From NCBI GenBank assembly GCA_020444765.1, contig JAGRHW010000011.1:1-23195 (forward strand): a stretch of DNA of 23,195 nucleotides, given 5' to 3'. Made by a program: the position numbers and the translations under genes. Shown one piece after another: positions 13,713-21,469 of the stretch; positions within the stretch are counted from its first letter, which is position 1; each line of letters begins with the position of its first letter. Source of the stretch: Gammaproteobacteria bacterium. GTDB lineage: Bacteria > Pseudomonadota > Gammaproteobacteria > Granulosicoccales > Granulosicoccaceae. The notes beneath the pieces were generated by a model. That model was given only the letters and a program-made list of their open reading frames with translations, was not told the origin of the DNA and did not search any database.

Positions 13713-13760
13713 ATTCTGATTACAGTACGGTCTAAACCTTTGAAGCCCGTGCATCAGAAT
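13713..13760 (+). promoter_or_regulatory. Inverted repeat covering the hydrolase start codon
   Basis: ATTCTGAT (13713-13720) is complementary to ATCAGAAT (13753-13760). The second arm includes the first two bases of the ATG at 13759. In mRNA this could mask the start of the hydrolase gene, which also lacks an obvious Shine-Dalgarno sequence. An 8-bp match over 32 bases could be chance. Confidence 0.3.
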
Positions 13761-14973
13761 GAATCCAAACTCTGCCATTTCCAAGTTATTTCTGGCTTTA
13801 TGTTCAACCGTGATTGTCACCGGATGCAGTACAGCGGTGAGTAACACTAACAACTCCTTGTCCCCTGGCGCGACCAAAGCCCATAACATTCAGGCACATG
13901 AGCTGAAGCACATGGTGGCAGAGGCTCGCGATAAATTCGGAGATCCTGCCATTGCCGTGATGTTAATGGATTCAAACGCGGTTTATCTCAAGGAAGTTCA
14001 GGGTGTTCGGGTAGCAAATCAGTCAGATGCGGTGACACCGGAGGACTTCTTCCATATTGGCTCAACAGCCAAGTCATGGATTGCGATGATCTCAGCGCGA
14101 TTGGTCGAGCAGGACAAGCTCAGATGGGATAGCCGTTTCTTTGAGATATATCCTGAGTTGATTTCAAAAGCCAATCCTGCCTACGCCAATATTACGCTTG
14201 AAGATTTGTTGATGAGCCGCGCCGGACTACCCGCTTTCACTAATGCCAATGAAACAGAGATGCCGGAAATTAATAACACATCCGTTAGTGATGCTCGGCT
14301 GGAATTTATCCAATACGTGTTAAGACAGCCTCCAGCGAGCAAAACGAAACATGGTCAGTTTCAGCATTTGTATTCAAACCCTGGTTATGTTTTGGCGTCC
14401 GCCATGCTTGAGCGTGTTACCGGGTTGACCTACGAGGAGATGGCGAAGCAGACACTTGAGCAGGACTTGCAAATCACCGTCTGTATCGGATGGCCGAACA
14501 GTTACAGTATCAACCAGCCCTGGGGGCATCGTATAGATGGTGGAAAAATAGAATTTTTCGGCCCCGACAACGAGTACGAAATACCCGTCTTTATGGCACC
14601 GGCGGGTAACCTGAGTATGACACCTGAAAGCTACGCCAAATACACGCAATTACATTTAAAAGGCCTGCTTGGTCAATCTGAATATATCAGTCGTGGGTCC
14701 TTCTACCGTATCCATTATAGGCATAAGGGATTTTCTCTCGCCGTTATGAATGGAAGTTTTCGGGGTATACGGTTCTCAGGGTTCGATGGGTCTGCAACGA
14801 CCTTTTTCGCCCGATCGATTATTGTGCCAGAGGCCGATTTCGCCTTTGCCATTCTGGCTAATGCAGCCTCTGCAAAAGGAACCTCTGCAGCGGCAGAATG
14901 GTTGACGAAAAGAATTATTGACAGGCAGTTCAAGTTGAGCTGGTGGGATAGGCTTCTGTTATGGTTATCATGA
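13759..14973 (+). CDS. Serine hydrolase lipoprotein of the beta-lactamase (class C-like) fold
   Basis: A lipoprotein signal (SKLFLALCSTVIVTGC) with lipobox VTGC places it in the envelope. The beta-lactamase/penicillin-binding fold is supported by the S102-T-A-K105 motif (FFHIGSTAKSW), which holds the nucleophile and general base, and by Y205-S-N207 (LYSNPGYVLASAMLERVTG). The third motif, usually HTG or KTG, is replaced by GFDGS (341-345), so the substrate pocket is unusual. The family includes esterases, peptidases and lactamases; I cannot name the substrate. The C-terminus ends in a Trp/Leu-rich amphipathic stretch (WWDRLLLWLS). It follows a Crp/Fnr-type gene by 60 bases. Confidence 0.87.
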   Translation: MNPNSAISKLFLALCSTVIVTGCSTAVSNTNNSLSPGATKAHNIQAHELKHMVAEARDKFGDPAIAVMLMDSNAVYLKEVQGVRVANQSDAVTPEDFFHIGSTAKSWIAMISARLVEQDKLRWDSRFFEIYPELISKANPAYANITLEDLLMSRAGLPAFTNANETEMPEINNTSVSDARLEFIQYVLRQPPASKTKHGQFQHLYSNPGYVLASAMLERVTGLTYEEMAKQTLEQDLQITVCIGWPNSYSINQPWGHRIDGGKIEFFGPDNEYEIPVFMAPAGNLSMTPESYAKYTQLHLKGLLGQSEYISRGSFYRIHYRHKGFSLAVMNGSFRGIRFSGFDGSATTFFARSIIVPEADFAFAILANAASAKGTSAAAEWLTKRIIDRQFKLSWWDRLLLWLS

Positions 14974-15070
14974 GTATTGGAAGGTGTTGCGGTGAACCTT
15001 TACTCCCTTTTATCAGACAGATTGACCTTACGTAGTTTTCAGGCTCCGAAAAACAGAGGCCGTTCGAAAC

Positions 15071-15108
15071 GCTATGTCAGTTAAGAACCAGCTAATAACT
15101 GACATAGC
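15071..15108. repeat. 13-bp perfect inverted repeat
   Basis: GCTATGTCAGTTA (15071-15083) and TAACTGACATAGC (15096-15108) form a perfect stem with a 12-nt loop. It lies between two convergent genes (the hydrolase and the DUF1097 gene). It lacks a T run on either strand, so it is either a shared 3' structure or a protein-binding palindrome. Confidence 0.6.
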
Positions 15109-15174
15109 CATTGAACCTGTTCGGAAAATGAATTGCTTCTTATGAGAAACAAAAATAGTAGTTCTTTAATACAT

Positions 15175-15669
15175 CTAATGCGTACTTGCATTATTCCTTT
15201 GCATTAAACGGCTCTGCAGGTAGCGCGTACAATAAGCGGCAAACGAACCAAGTGCAGTGATAGCCAGGAGCGTTGCTACACTGGCTAAACTGGGTGGTAT
15301 ATGTGCCGCAAAAAACGCAATCAAGCCTAAAAAGTAAGCTGGAATATTATTTAAAACCGAAACGGCGCGCAGGGTAACCACGATAAAGGCGACAACAAAA
15401 ACCACCGGGGCAAAAGCTAAAAAGCCTAGTGAGGGCATCAACAGGCCCACCACGGTTGCGGCAAAGTTACCCAGAATGATGCCTATGGCAAGGCAGCCGA
15501 AGGTGGCGAGTGAGCCTTTGATCGTGCTCTCACCTGTAAAGAAGGCGACCCATCCAATAAACATCGCCCAAACCGGCCAGCCCAATGCGGCTGTGGCGGT
15601 TGCCGCTAACGTGGCTGCGATAGCGGCAACCAGGGTCACCATGGTGTAATTTGCTGTAAATATCATCAT
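15175..15669 (-). CDS. DUF1097 family inner-membrane protein
   Basis: The product of about 164 residues consists almost entirely of hydrophobic helices: FTANYTMVTLVAAIAATLAA, LGWPVWAMFIGWVAFFTGES, LATFGCLAIGIILGNFAA and FLAFAPVVFVVAFIVVTLRA, plus a C-terminal pair. This matches the DUF1097 (YcdZ-like) family of unassigned function. ATG 15669 or 15666 is used; a TTG at 15681 is a further possibility, and no strong ribosome site is seen. It lies 106 bases after the SDR pair on the same strand and may be part of that operon or separate. Confidence 0.78.
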   Translation of the reverse strand: MMIFTANYTMVTLVAAIAATLAATATAALGWPVWAMFIGWVAFFTGESTIKGSLATFGCLAIGIILGNFAATVVGLLMPSLGFLAFAPVVFVVAFIVVTLRAVSVLNNIPAYFLGLIAFFAAHIPPSLASVATLLAITALGSFAAYCTRYLQSRLMQRNNASTH

Positions 15670-15787
15670 CACTTTACTCAACTCATTAGGTTAACTGTTT
15701 CCACTAGGGCGCTGGCAGGCAAGTTCAATCCATCACAGCCATGCTGATATTGCCAAGGGGATGAAGCTGCGCGCTCGAGCCAAAGCG

Positions 15788-16690
15788 TTAATGCTTGATT
15801 GCCGTGGTCAGCAAGTCTTCTAAACCGACACGGCGAAGCATCTCGGCGCGCAGTCTGTCGAGCACTGCAAATCCGACATCTGCACCGTCGTTCGTCGGAT
15901 CGTAGTGGATACGAAACGGGCGGGAGCCGGTTGGTTGCTCAACGGCATCCACAACCATCTGCGCAACAGGTGCAGGGTCTGCGGTATCTGGGACGATCTT
16001 TTTAAAAGCGGTCTCGATGAGCGTTTTGAAATTTTCGTAGGGGCCTTCCTCGTAGTGCTGCTCGCGGGCAATATCTTCGGGCTGGCCCGCATGAGCGAAA
16101 TGATTGGTACCTTTCGTAAATGCCCCGGGCACGACTATCGTTGTATCGATTCCCCAGCGGCTCAGTTCTCTTGCATATTGAACCGCAAGCGCGTCCATTG
16201 CGGCTTTGGCTGCAAAATAGGGAGACAGGTAGATGGGTGTTCCCCCGGCGCTGCTTGAGCTGGAGATCCAGACCAGGTGGCCTTCGCGACGACGGCGCAT
16301 GTGAGGCAGAGCCGCGCGATTTAAGCGCTGTGTGCCCAGCACATTGACATCATATTGCTGGGCAAACTGCTCCGGAGTGAATGCTTCGGCAGGTCCAAAC
16401 ACCATATGTCCGGCGTTATGCACGACAACATCAATATGCCCCGATTCTCCAAGCACGCTGTCAACCGCATTGTTGACCGATTCTTCTGACTGAACATCTA
16501 ATTCCAGGGGATGAATAGCAAGTGATTCTGCTCGGCCCAAAGCCAGAATTTGTTCGGCATTAGCCGCGTTCTTGCCATCAACATTACGCATGCTTGCATA
16601 AACTATATGCCCGGCGCGGGCGAGGGCTTCTGACATCAATCGTCCAAACCCGCTTGAAGCGCCGGTGACAATAATAATTTTCTGTGACAT
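15788..16690 (-). CDS. Short-chain dehydrogenase/reductase
   Basis: This is an NAD(P)-dependent oxidoreductase of the classical SDR fold. The cofactor motif TGASSGFG lies at residues 9-16, followed by NAG (HNAGHMVFGPAE) and the catalytic tyrosine-lysine pair in SPYFAAKAAMDALAVQYARE; the catalytic serine is within WISSSSSAGG. The 300-residue length, with a longer C-terminal part (FKTLIETAFKKIVPDTADP), fits SDRs that act on larger substrates. The substrate cannot be read from sequence. It lies 11 bases after a second SDR gene, so the two are co-transcribed. Confidence 0.9.
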   Translation of the reverse strand: MSQKIIIVTGASSGFGRLMSEALARAGHIVYASMRNVDGKNAANAEQILALGRAESLAIHPLELDVQSEESVNNAVDSVLGESGHIDVVVHNAGHMVFGPAEAFTPEQFAQQYDVNVLGTQRLNRAALPHMRRRREGHLVWISSSSSAGGTPIYLSPYFAAKAAMDALAVQYARELSRWGIDTTIVVPGAFTKGTNHFAHAGQPEDIAREQHYEEGPYENFKTLIETAFKKIVPDTADPAPVAQMVVDAVEQPTGSRPFRIHYDPTNDGADVGFAVLDRLRAEMLRRVGLEDLLTTAIKH

Positions 16691-16701
16691 GTCCGGTTCC
16701 T

Positions 16702-17439
16702 TTAAATGACGCCGCCATTGGCACGAAGTACCTGGCCATTGATCCAGCCACTATCCGGGCCGGCTAAAAAGGAAACGACCGAGGCAATATCTTCCGGCGT
16801 GCCCAATCGTTCTAAAGGGTTCATCTTCGCCATACGCTCGACCAGCTCATCCGGCTTTCCTTTCAAAAACAGCTCGGTGGCGGTTGGTCCTGGCGCGACG
16901 GCGTTAACCGTGATATTTCGGCCGCGCATTTCTTTTGCCATGATGGCGGTCAAGGTTTCTACCGCGGCTTTTGTCGCGGCATACACCCCGTAGCTTTCAA
17001 GCTTAAGTCCGACCACCGAGGTGGAGAAATTGACAACCCTGCCACCGTGCTGAAGAGATTTGGCGGCCTCCCTCAGGGTGTTAATTGTGCCTTTCAGATT
17101 GACATCGATTTGCTGGTTAACATGCGCTTCATCGGCGTCAGATAAGGTTTTCAGTTCCATGATGCCGGCGTTATTAATCAGGACATCGAGTTTGCCCATG
17201 GTGGACTCGACAAATTCAAACATCCCGGAGACCGCAGCTGCATCCGACACATCCGCCTGATAGCTCACCGCCTGGCCACCTGAGGATTCAATCTCACGCA
17301 CCACACGCTCAGCGGCGTCGGCATTCCCTGCATAATTGACAACAACACGAAAACCGTCCCTGGCGAGACGTTTCGCGATTTCTGCCCCAATCCCTCTTGA
17401 AGCACCGGTGACTAAAGCGACTTTGGTTACATCTGACAT
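16702..17439 (-). CDS. Short-chain dehydrogenase/reductase (FabG-like)
   Basis: ATG 17439 (MSDVTKVALV), with AGAGGAAAG a few bases upstream, is preferred over a longer frame from 17460. The classical SDR motifs are all present: TGASRGIG (cofactor), NNAGIM, the serine in NFSTSV, Y-x-x-x-K in YGVYAATKAAVETLTAIMAK, and the C-terminal GWINGQVLRANGG. The 245-residue length and these motifs resemble 3-oxoacyl-ACP reductases and related broad-specificity SDRs. It is the first gene of the SDR pair and is divergent from a LysR regulator, its likely controller. Confidence 0.92.
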   Translation of the reverse strand: MSDVTKVALVTGASRGIGAEIAKRLARDGFRVVVNYAGNADAAERVVREIESSGGQAVSYQADVSDAAAVSGMFEFVESTMGKLDVLINNAGIMELKTLSDADEAHVNQQIDVNLKGTINTLREAAKSLQHGGRVVNFSTSVVGLKLESYGVYAATKAAVETLTAIMAKEMRGRNITVNAVAPGPTATELFLKGKPDELVERMAKMNPLERLGTPEDIASVVSFLAGPDSGWINGQVLRANGGVI

Positions 17440-17500
17440 TGGCTTTCCTCTTGATGGCATGGATGTTTGACAACGCGGAGAAAAGTATCACTTTCTAGAT

Positions 17501-17540
17501 TTCGGATAATTAGCTATATTTCGGTTTCAGTATCCGAGAA
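17501..17540. promoter_or_regulatory. Candidate LysR operator in the SDR-LysR divergent promoter
   Basis: TCGGATA (17502-17508) and TATCCGA (17531-17537) are an inverted pair, and ATTTCGG recurs directly at 17499-17505 and 17518-17524. This lies in the 113-base gap between the SDR pair and the LysR gene, the usual place for a LysR box controlling both directions. The exact protected site is not determined. Confidence 0.4.
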
Positions 17541-17552
17541 ATTAGATTAATT

Positions 17553-18440
17553 ATGGATAGAGTAGATGCGATGCACGTCTTTACGCGCGTTTTTGAGAGG
17601 CGCAGCTTTGCCGCCGCCGCGGAAGACCTGAACCTGCCAAGCTCGACGGTATCGGATGTGATCAAAAAGCTGGAATCGAGAATCGGAGTTGTCTTACTCG
17701 AGCGAACAACCCGCCAGGTTACGCCAACCATTGACGGAGAAGCGTTTTACCAGCGTTGCCTTTCCATCATCCAGGATGTTGAAGATGCCGAGACTTTTTT
17801 GTCAGGAGTGAAACCGAAAGGCGCCTTGCGAGTTGACGTTCACGGCACCCTGGCCCGGCATTTTTTGATGCCGACCTTGCCGGCGTTTCTTCAGGCCTAC
17901 CCGGATATTGATTTATTTCTTAGCGAAGGAGACCGCTTATCCGACGTGGTCCGGGAAGGCATCGACTGTGTCTTGCGGGTTGGCAGTGTCACCTCGGAAG
18001 ATTTGGTCGCCAAACAGATCGCCACCCTTGAAGAAGTCACCGTGGCTTCACCTACCTATATTAAAAAGTTCGGCGTGCCTGAAAACTACAAAGCACTGGC
18101 CACGCATAAGATGGTGGGATTTCGCGCCACGGGCAGCAGTACGCCAATGGCGCTGGAGTTTTGCGTGCAGGGGAAAATTCAAACCGTGACTATCGAGACG
18201 TCTCTCACGGTCAATTCCGCTGAAACGCTGGTGATGGCGGCACGTTATGGACTGGGCATTATTCAGGTGCCTCGCTACCATATCGAGCGGGACATCGACG
18301 AAGGGCTTTTGATTCCCTTGTTGGAGGACTGCCCACCTTCTCCATCGCCGGTCTCTATTCTTTATCCGCGGAACAGAAAATATGCATCGCGCGTAAAAGC
18401 CTTTGTTGACTGGTTAGAAACCGCATTTGGGCAGCGGTAA
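17553..18440 (+). CDS. LysR-family transcriptional regulator
   Basis: The N-terminal winged helix-turn-helix (residues about 1-60: MHVFTRVFERRSFAAAAEDL, SSTVSDVIKKLESRIGVVLL) is typical of LysR regulators. It is followed by a periplasmic-binding-like effector domain of about 200 residues (GALRVDVHGTLARHFLMPTL, then LGIIQVPRYHI). It belongs to the group that includes many regulators of neighbouring oxidoreductases. It is divergent from two SDR genes, and the operator-like repeats in the shared spacer support control of them. The inducer is unknown. Confidence 0.93.
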   Translation: MDRVDAMHVFTRVFERRSFAAAAEDLNLPSSTVSDVIKKLESRIGVVLLERTTRQVTPTIDGEAFYQRCLSIIQDVEDAETFLSGVKPKGALRVDVHGTLARHFLMPTLPAFLQAYPDIDLFLSEGDRLSDVVREGIDCVLRVGSVTSEDLVAKQIATLEEVTVASPTYIKKFGVPENYKALATHKMVGFRATGSSTPMALEFCVQGKIQTVTIETSLTVNSAETLVMAARYGLGIIQVPRYHIERDIDEGLLIPLLEDCPPSPSPVSILYPRNRKYASRVKAFVDWLETAFGQR

Positions 18441-18481
18441 ATACTATCGTCCTGATCTAGTATTACAACTATGGCGACGCT

Positions 18482-18919
18482 TCATGACTCGGCCAACACC
18501 AGCACCCTCTCCCACTCGGCTTGCTTGACGGGCTGGATCGAGAGACGACTGTACTTGACCAGTACCATGTCCCGCAGGGTGTTGTCGGCTTTGATCACGG
18601 CGAGCGGGACGAGTTTGGGCAGGGCTTTGACGGCGACCACATCCACGCACACCCAGCCGGCTTTGCGGCCTTTGTCATCGTCCACGGTCGGGTCGGGATA
18701 AGCTGCGGAAATCACCTCGGCAATGCCGACCACGCCGACGTTTTTGCAGGAGCTGTGGTAGATAAACACCGCGTCGCCGATCTTGACCTCGTCGCGCAAG
18801 TAATTGCGCGCCTGGTAGTTGCGAATGCCCGTCCAGGGTTCGCCTTTTTTACCACGGGCAAGCAGATCAGCGTAGCTGAACTCATCGGGTTCGGTTTTGA
18901 AGAGCCAGTAGTTTTTCAT
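18482..18919 (-). CDS. EVE-domain protein
   Basis: The protein is 145 residues from ATG 18919 (MKNYWLFKTEPDEFSYADLL). The N-terminal YWLFKTEP, then WTGIRNYQARNYLRDEVKIGD and FIYHSS, are the hallmark of the EVE (PUA-like) domain, found in thymocyte-nuclear-protein-1 homologues and thought to bind modified bases in nucleic acids. The domain fills the whole protein. The frame continues upstream for hundreds of codons by chance, but the family start is clear. It is divergent from the Lrp/AsnC gene and converges with the LysR gene. Confidence 0.92.
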   Translation of the reverse strand: MKNYWLFKTEPDEFSYADLLARGKKGEPWTGIRNYQARNYLRDEVKIGDAVFIYHSSCKNVGVVGIAEVISAAYPDPTVDDDKGRKAGWVCVDVVAVKALPKLVPLAVIKADNTLRDMVLVKYSRLSIQPVKQAEWERVLVLAES

Positions 18920-19054
18920 TCTCGGCGAGCCATTGTTTATCAGCATGATGACTGAAGATAGTAGCAGGCCGGTTCTCTTTCGTCGCGCATCTGCCAGGCC
19001 GGGACACGTCATGTTACGATCCCGCTCTGAACCCGCAACGCAGTTGAACCGTTC

Positions 19055-19501
19055 ATGGACAAACTCGACACCGCTCTTCTGAATATCCTGATCAAGGATG
19101 CGCGGATTTCTTTTGCCGATATCGCCAGGCGGCTGGATATCTCGCGCGCATATGCGCGCAGCCGGGTGCAGGCGCTGGTGGAGTCCGGCGTTATCGAACA
19201 GTTCACTACGGTAATCAACCCGGAAAAGCTCGGTAAGCTGATTTCCACGTTTCTTGATGTGCAAGTGGCGCCGGCGCATATCGAGTCGCTCGCCGAGGAA
19301 CTGGCCGCGCAGCCCGAGGTAGTGAGCCTCTACATCATGAGCGACCTCAAAAGCCTGCATATCCACACCCTGACCGACAGCTACGACACCTTCGAGGCCT
19401 TCACCAACCGCTGGCTGCTGGGCCGCCCGGAAGTGCTGTCGATCAACAGCACGGCCCTGCTCAAACGCGTCAAACACCGGCGCGGCGGTGCACGCCTCTG
19501 A
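19055..19501 (+). CDS. Lrp/AsnC-family transcriptional regulator
   Basis: The N-terminal helix-turn-helix (DTALLNILIKDARISFADIA, RRLDISRAYARSRVQALVES) and the C-terminal RAM ligand domain (from about residue 65, STFLDVQVAPAHIESLAEEL ... VVSLYIMSDLKSLHIHTLTD) define the family. Members bind amino acids or related small molecules. The gene starts at ATG 19055 and ends 328 bases before the TRAP transporter genes on the same strand, so it may control their expression, though there is also a sigma-54-like promoter. Confidence 0.92.
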   Translation: MDKLDTALLNILIKDARISFADIARRLDISRAYARSRVQALVESGVIEQFTTVINPEKLGKLISTFLDVQVAPAHIESLAEELAAQPEVVSLYIMSDLKSLHIHTLTDSYDTFEAFTNRWLLGRPEVLSINSTALLKRVKHRRGGARL

Positions 19502-19742
19502 CGCACTGCAAAAAGGCAACACCCGACCAGGACGGTGCAGCCTTACATGTGCAAGCTTGGGCGCCCTGCTCATGTCCATTTCGTTCTGTTGAAGACCTTT
19601 TTGAAAACAATCGTCAGGCAGGCCGGGCTCTGGTCGGGCGGATCGCAAATCAGCCATCGCGCGAGCCAGCCAGGCGTGCCTCATCATCAGGCAATGACTT
19701 GCATTATTTTACAAATATTCAATGACTTAGCTGGGATTTTAC
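19502..19742. other. Intergenic region upstream of the TRAP transporter
   Basis: No gene is supported. A distant 9-bp inverted pair (CCCGACCAG 19522-19530, CTGGTCGGG 19630-19638) and an AT-rich stretch around 19695-19735, with AATGACTT repeated (from 19693 and near 19721), are the only structures seen. The AT-rich stretch could carry activator sites for the promoter at 19743. Confidence 0.35.
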
Positions 19743-19757
19743 TGGCACAGCTTCTGC
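19743..19757 (+). promoter_or_regulatory. Sigma-54 (-24/-12) type promoter candidate
   Basis: TGGCACAGCTTCTGC fits the TGGCAC-N5-TTGC consensus except for one base (CTGC for TTGC). The invariant GG and GC are exactly ten bases apart (19744-19745 and 19756-19757). It lies about 70 bases before the TRAP binding-protein start. RpoN control of TRAP genes is common, but no RpoN activator gene is in the window. Confidence 0.45.
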
Positions 19758-19828
19758 GATAGACACATCGTACGCTGCGGCTTCAGGCCGTGTTTTCTCA
19801 TGCTTTGACTATCCGGAGTTGTCTCTTG

Positions 19829-20923
19829 ATGAATACAAACCGCCGCCGTTTTCTCGGTACTTCACTCGCATCCGCCGCTGCGGGTGCAAGCCTGGTTGCA
19901 CCTGCGGTCACCCGCGCTGCAGACAAGGATTCATTCAGCTTCAAAATGACCAATGCCTACCCGCCCGGCGCGCCTTTCTATGTGCAAGGTCCTGGCAGCC
20001 CGATGGACTTTTGCGAAAAGGTAAAAGCCATGTCGGGCGGCCGTCTGACCATCCAGCATTTTGCCGCTGGCGAGCTGATTCCGGCCCTGGAAGGCTTTAA
20101 CGCGGTCGCCGCCGGCACGGTAGAGATGAATGCAGCCAATGCCTACTTCTGGGCCGGCAAGATTCCCGCTGCGCAATATTTTACAACCGTGCCCTTCGGT
20201 CTGAATACGCAAGGCATGAACGCCTGGCTCTACCACGGCGGCGGTCTGGCGCTGTGGCACGAGATTTACGCCGAACACGATCTGATCGCCTTCCCGCTGG
20301 GCAATACCGGTGTGCAGATGACCGGCTGGTTTCGCAAACCACTGGAAACCGTGGACGACCTCAAGGGCCTGAAAATGCGTATTCCGGGTCTCGCCGGCAA
20401 GGTGTATTCGGAACTCGGCGTGTCACCCGTGCTGCTGCCCGGCGGCGAGATTTTCCCGGCTCTGGAGCGCGGCGTAATCGATGCTGCCGAGTTTGTCGGC
20501 CCGTATCAGGATCGCCGTCTCGGCTTGCAAAAAGCCGCCAAATACTACTACACCACCGGCTGGCACGAGCCGACCAACGTTACCGAGCTGTTGATCAACA
20601 AGAAAACCTGGGATTCGTTGCCGGCTGATCTGCAGGCAATTGTGCAGGCGGCGGCCTCGGCTTGCGTTACCGAGAGCCTCGCCTGGTGTGAAGCGGTCAA
20701 TGCCGATGCCATGACCGATCTGATCGAAAACGAAGGCGTCATTGCCCAACCCCTGCCGGATGCCATCGTCACGCGCCTCAAGGAAGTCACCTCCGATACG
20801 CTGGAAAGCATGGCGGCTGCCGATCCGACGACGCGCAAGGTCCACGATTCGTTTATGGCCTTTCGGCAAAAACACATCTCCTGGGCCACGCTCAGCGAGA
20901 AACCCTTCCTTAACCTGCTTTGA
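19829..20923 (+). CDS. TRAP transporter solute-binding protein (DctP family)
   Basis: This periplasmic binding protein is the substrate-catching part of a TRAP transporter. The Tat-type signal NRRRFLGTSLASAAAGASLV shows export in folded form; ATG 19829 with GGAG upstream is preferred over a longer frame from 19790. The DctP fold is clear, with the signature VDDLKGLKMRIPGLAGKVYS and the segment LPGGEIFPALERGVIDAAEF, followed by VGPYQDRRLGLQ and YYTTGWHEP. These last segments resemble the TakP-type binders of 2-oxo acids, so a carboxylic or keto acid substrate is likely but unproven. It heads an operon with the two membrane subunits. Confidence 0.92.
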   Translation: MNTNRRRFLGTSLASAAAGASLVAPAVTRAADKDSFSFKMTNAYPPGAPFYVQGPGSPMDFCEKVKAMSGGRLTIQHFAAGELIPALEGFNAVAAGTVEMNAANAYFWAGKIPAAQYFTTVPFGLNTQGMNAWLYHGGGLALWHEIYAEHDLIAFPLGNTGVQMTGWFRKPLETVDDLKGLKMRIPGLAGKVYSELGVSPVLLPGGEIFPALERGVIDAAEFVGPYQDRRLGLQKAAKYYYTTGWHEPTNVTELLINKKTWDSLPADLQAIVQAAASACVTESLAWCEAVNADAMTDLIENEGVIAQPLPDAIVTRLKEVTSDTLESMAAADPTTRKVHDSFMAFRQKHISWATLSEKPFLNLL

Positions 20924-20929
20924 CACACG

Positions 20930-21469
20930 ATGACGACAACACAAACGATCGACCTGATCGAGCGCGTCATCGAATGGGCCGGCTGGCTGGCACGCCTTTG
21001 CGTGCTGGCCCTGGTTCTGCTGGTGGCCAGCGATGTCATCCTGCGTTACCTGTTTTCCATTGGCCCGGTTGCGCTGCAGGAACTGGAGTGGCATCTGATC
21101 TCGCCGATCGCCCTGCTTGGCCTGTCCTACACCATGAAGCACGGCGGCGATGTGCGGGTGGATTTTCTCTATGAACGATTCAGTTGGCGGCTGCGGGCGC
21201 TGGTGAATCTGTTCGGCGCGATACTGACTGTTGCCGTATCGCTGATCATCACTTATCTCTCGATAGCCTATGTGGCGCAATCCTGGCAGCTCGGTGAAGG
21301 CTCGCCCGACCCCGGTGGTTTGCCCATGCGCTATCTGCTCAAGGCGTTTATTCCGCTGGGTTTCACGCTGCTGGCCTTACAAGGGCTGGCCGCCAGCCTG
21401 CGCGCCTGGTTGACGCTGCGCGGGCAGTTGCCACCTGACGATGATCACACTGACGAGGTGATGTCATGA
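20930..21469 (+). CDS. TRAP transporter small membrane subunit (DctQ family)
   Basis: This 179-residue four-helix membrane protein bridges the binding protein and the large subunit. Helices appear at about 18-38 (GWLARLCVLALVLLVASDVI), 48-65 (ELEWHLISPIALLGLSYTMK), 90-113 and 140-160. The conserved MKHGGDVRVDFLYERFSWRL pattern is typical of DctQ. It starts six bases after the binding-protein stop and overlaps the large subunit by four bases (ATGA). Confidence 0.9.
   Translation: MTTTQTIDLIERVIEWAGWLARLCVLALVLLVASDVILRYLFSIGPVALQELEWHLISPIALLGLSYTMKHGGDVRVDFLYERFSWRLRALVNLFGAILTVAVSLIITYLSIAYVAQSWQLGEGSPDPGGLPMRYLLKAFIPLGFTLLALQGLAASLRAWLTLRGQLPPDDDHTDEVMS

Noticed and set aside
18482..19687. 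Long 401-codon minus-strand frame covering the EVE gene and beyond
   Set aside because: The EVE protein clearly starts at 18919. The upstream part is antisense to the Lrp gene and has no family features.
20423..21280. 285-codon minus-strand frame
   Set aside because: It lies wholly antisense to the TRAP binding-protein and DctQ genes, whose family motifs are certain. It is a by-product of GC-rich codon use.
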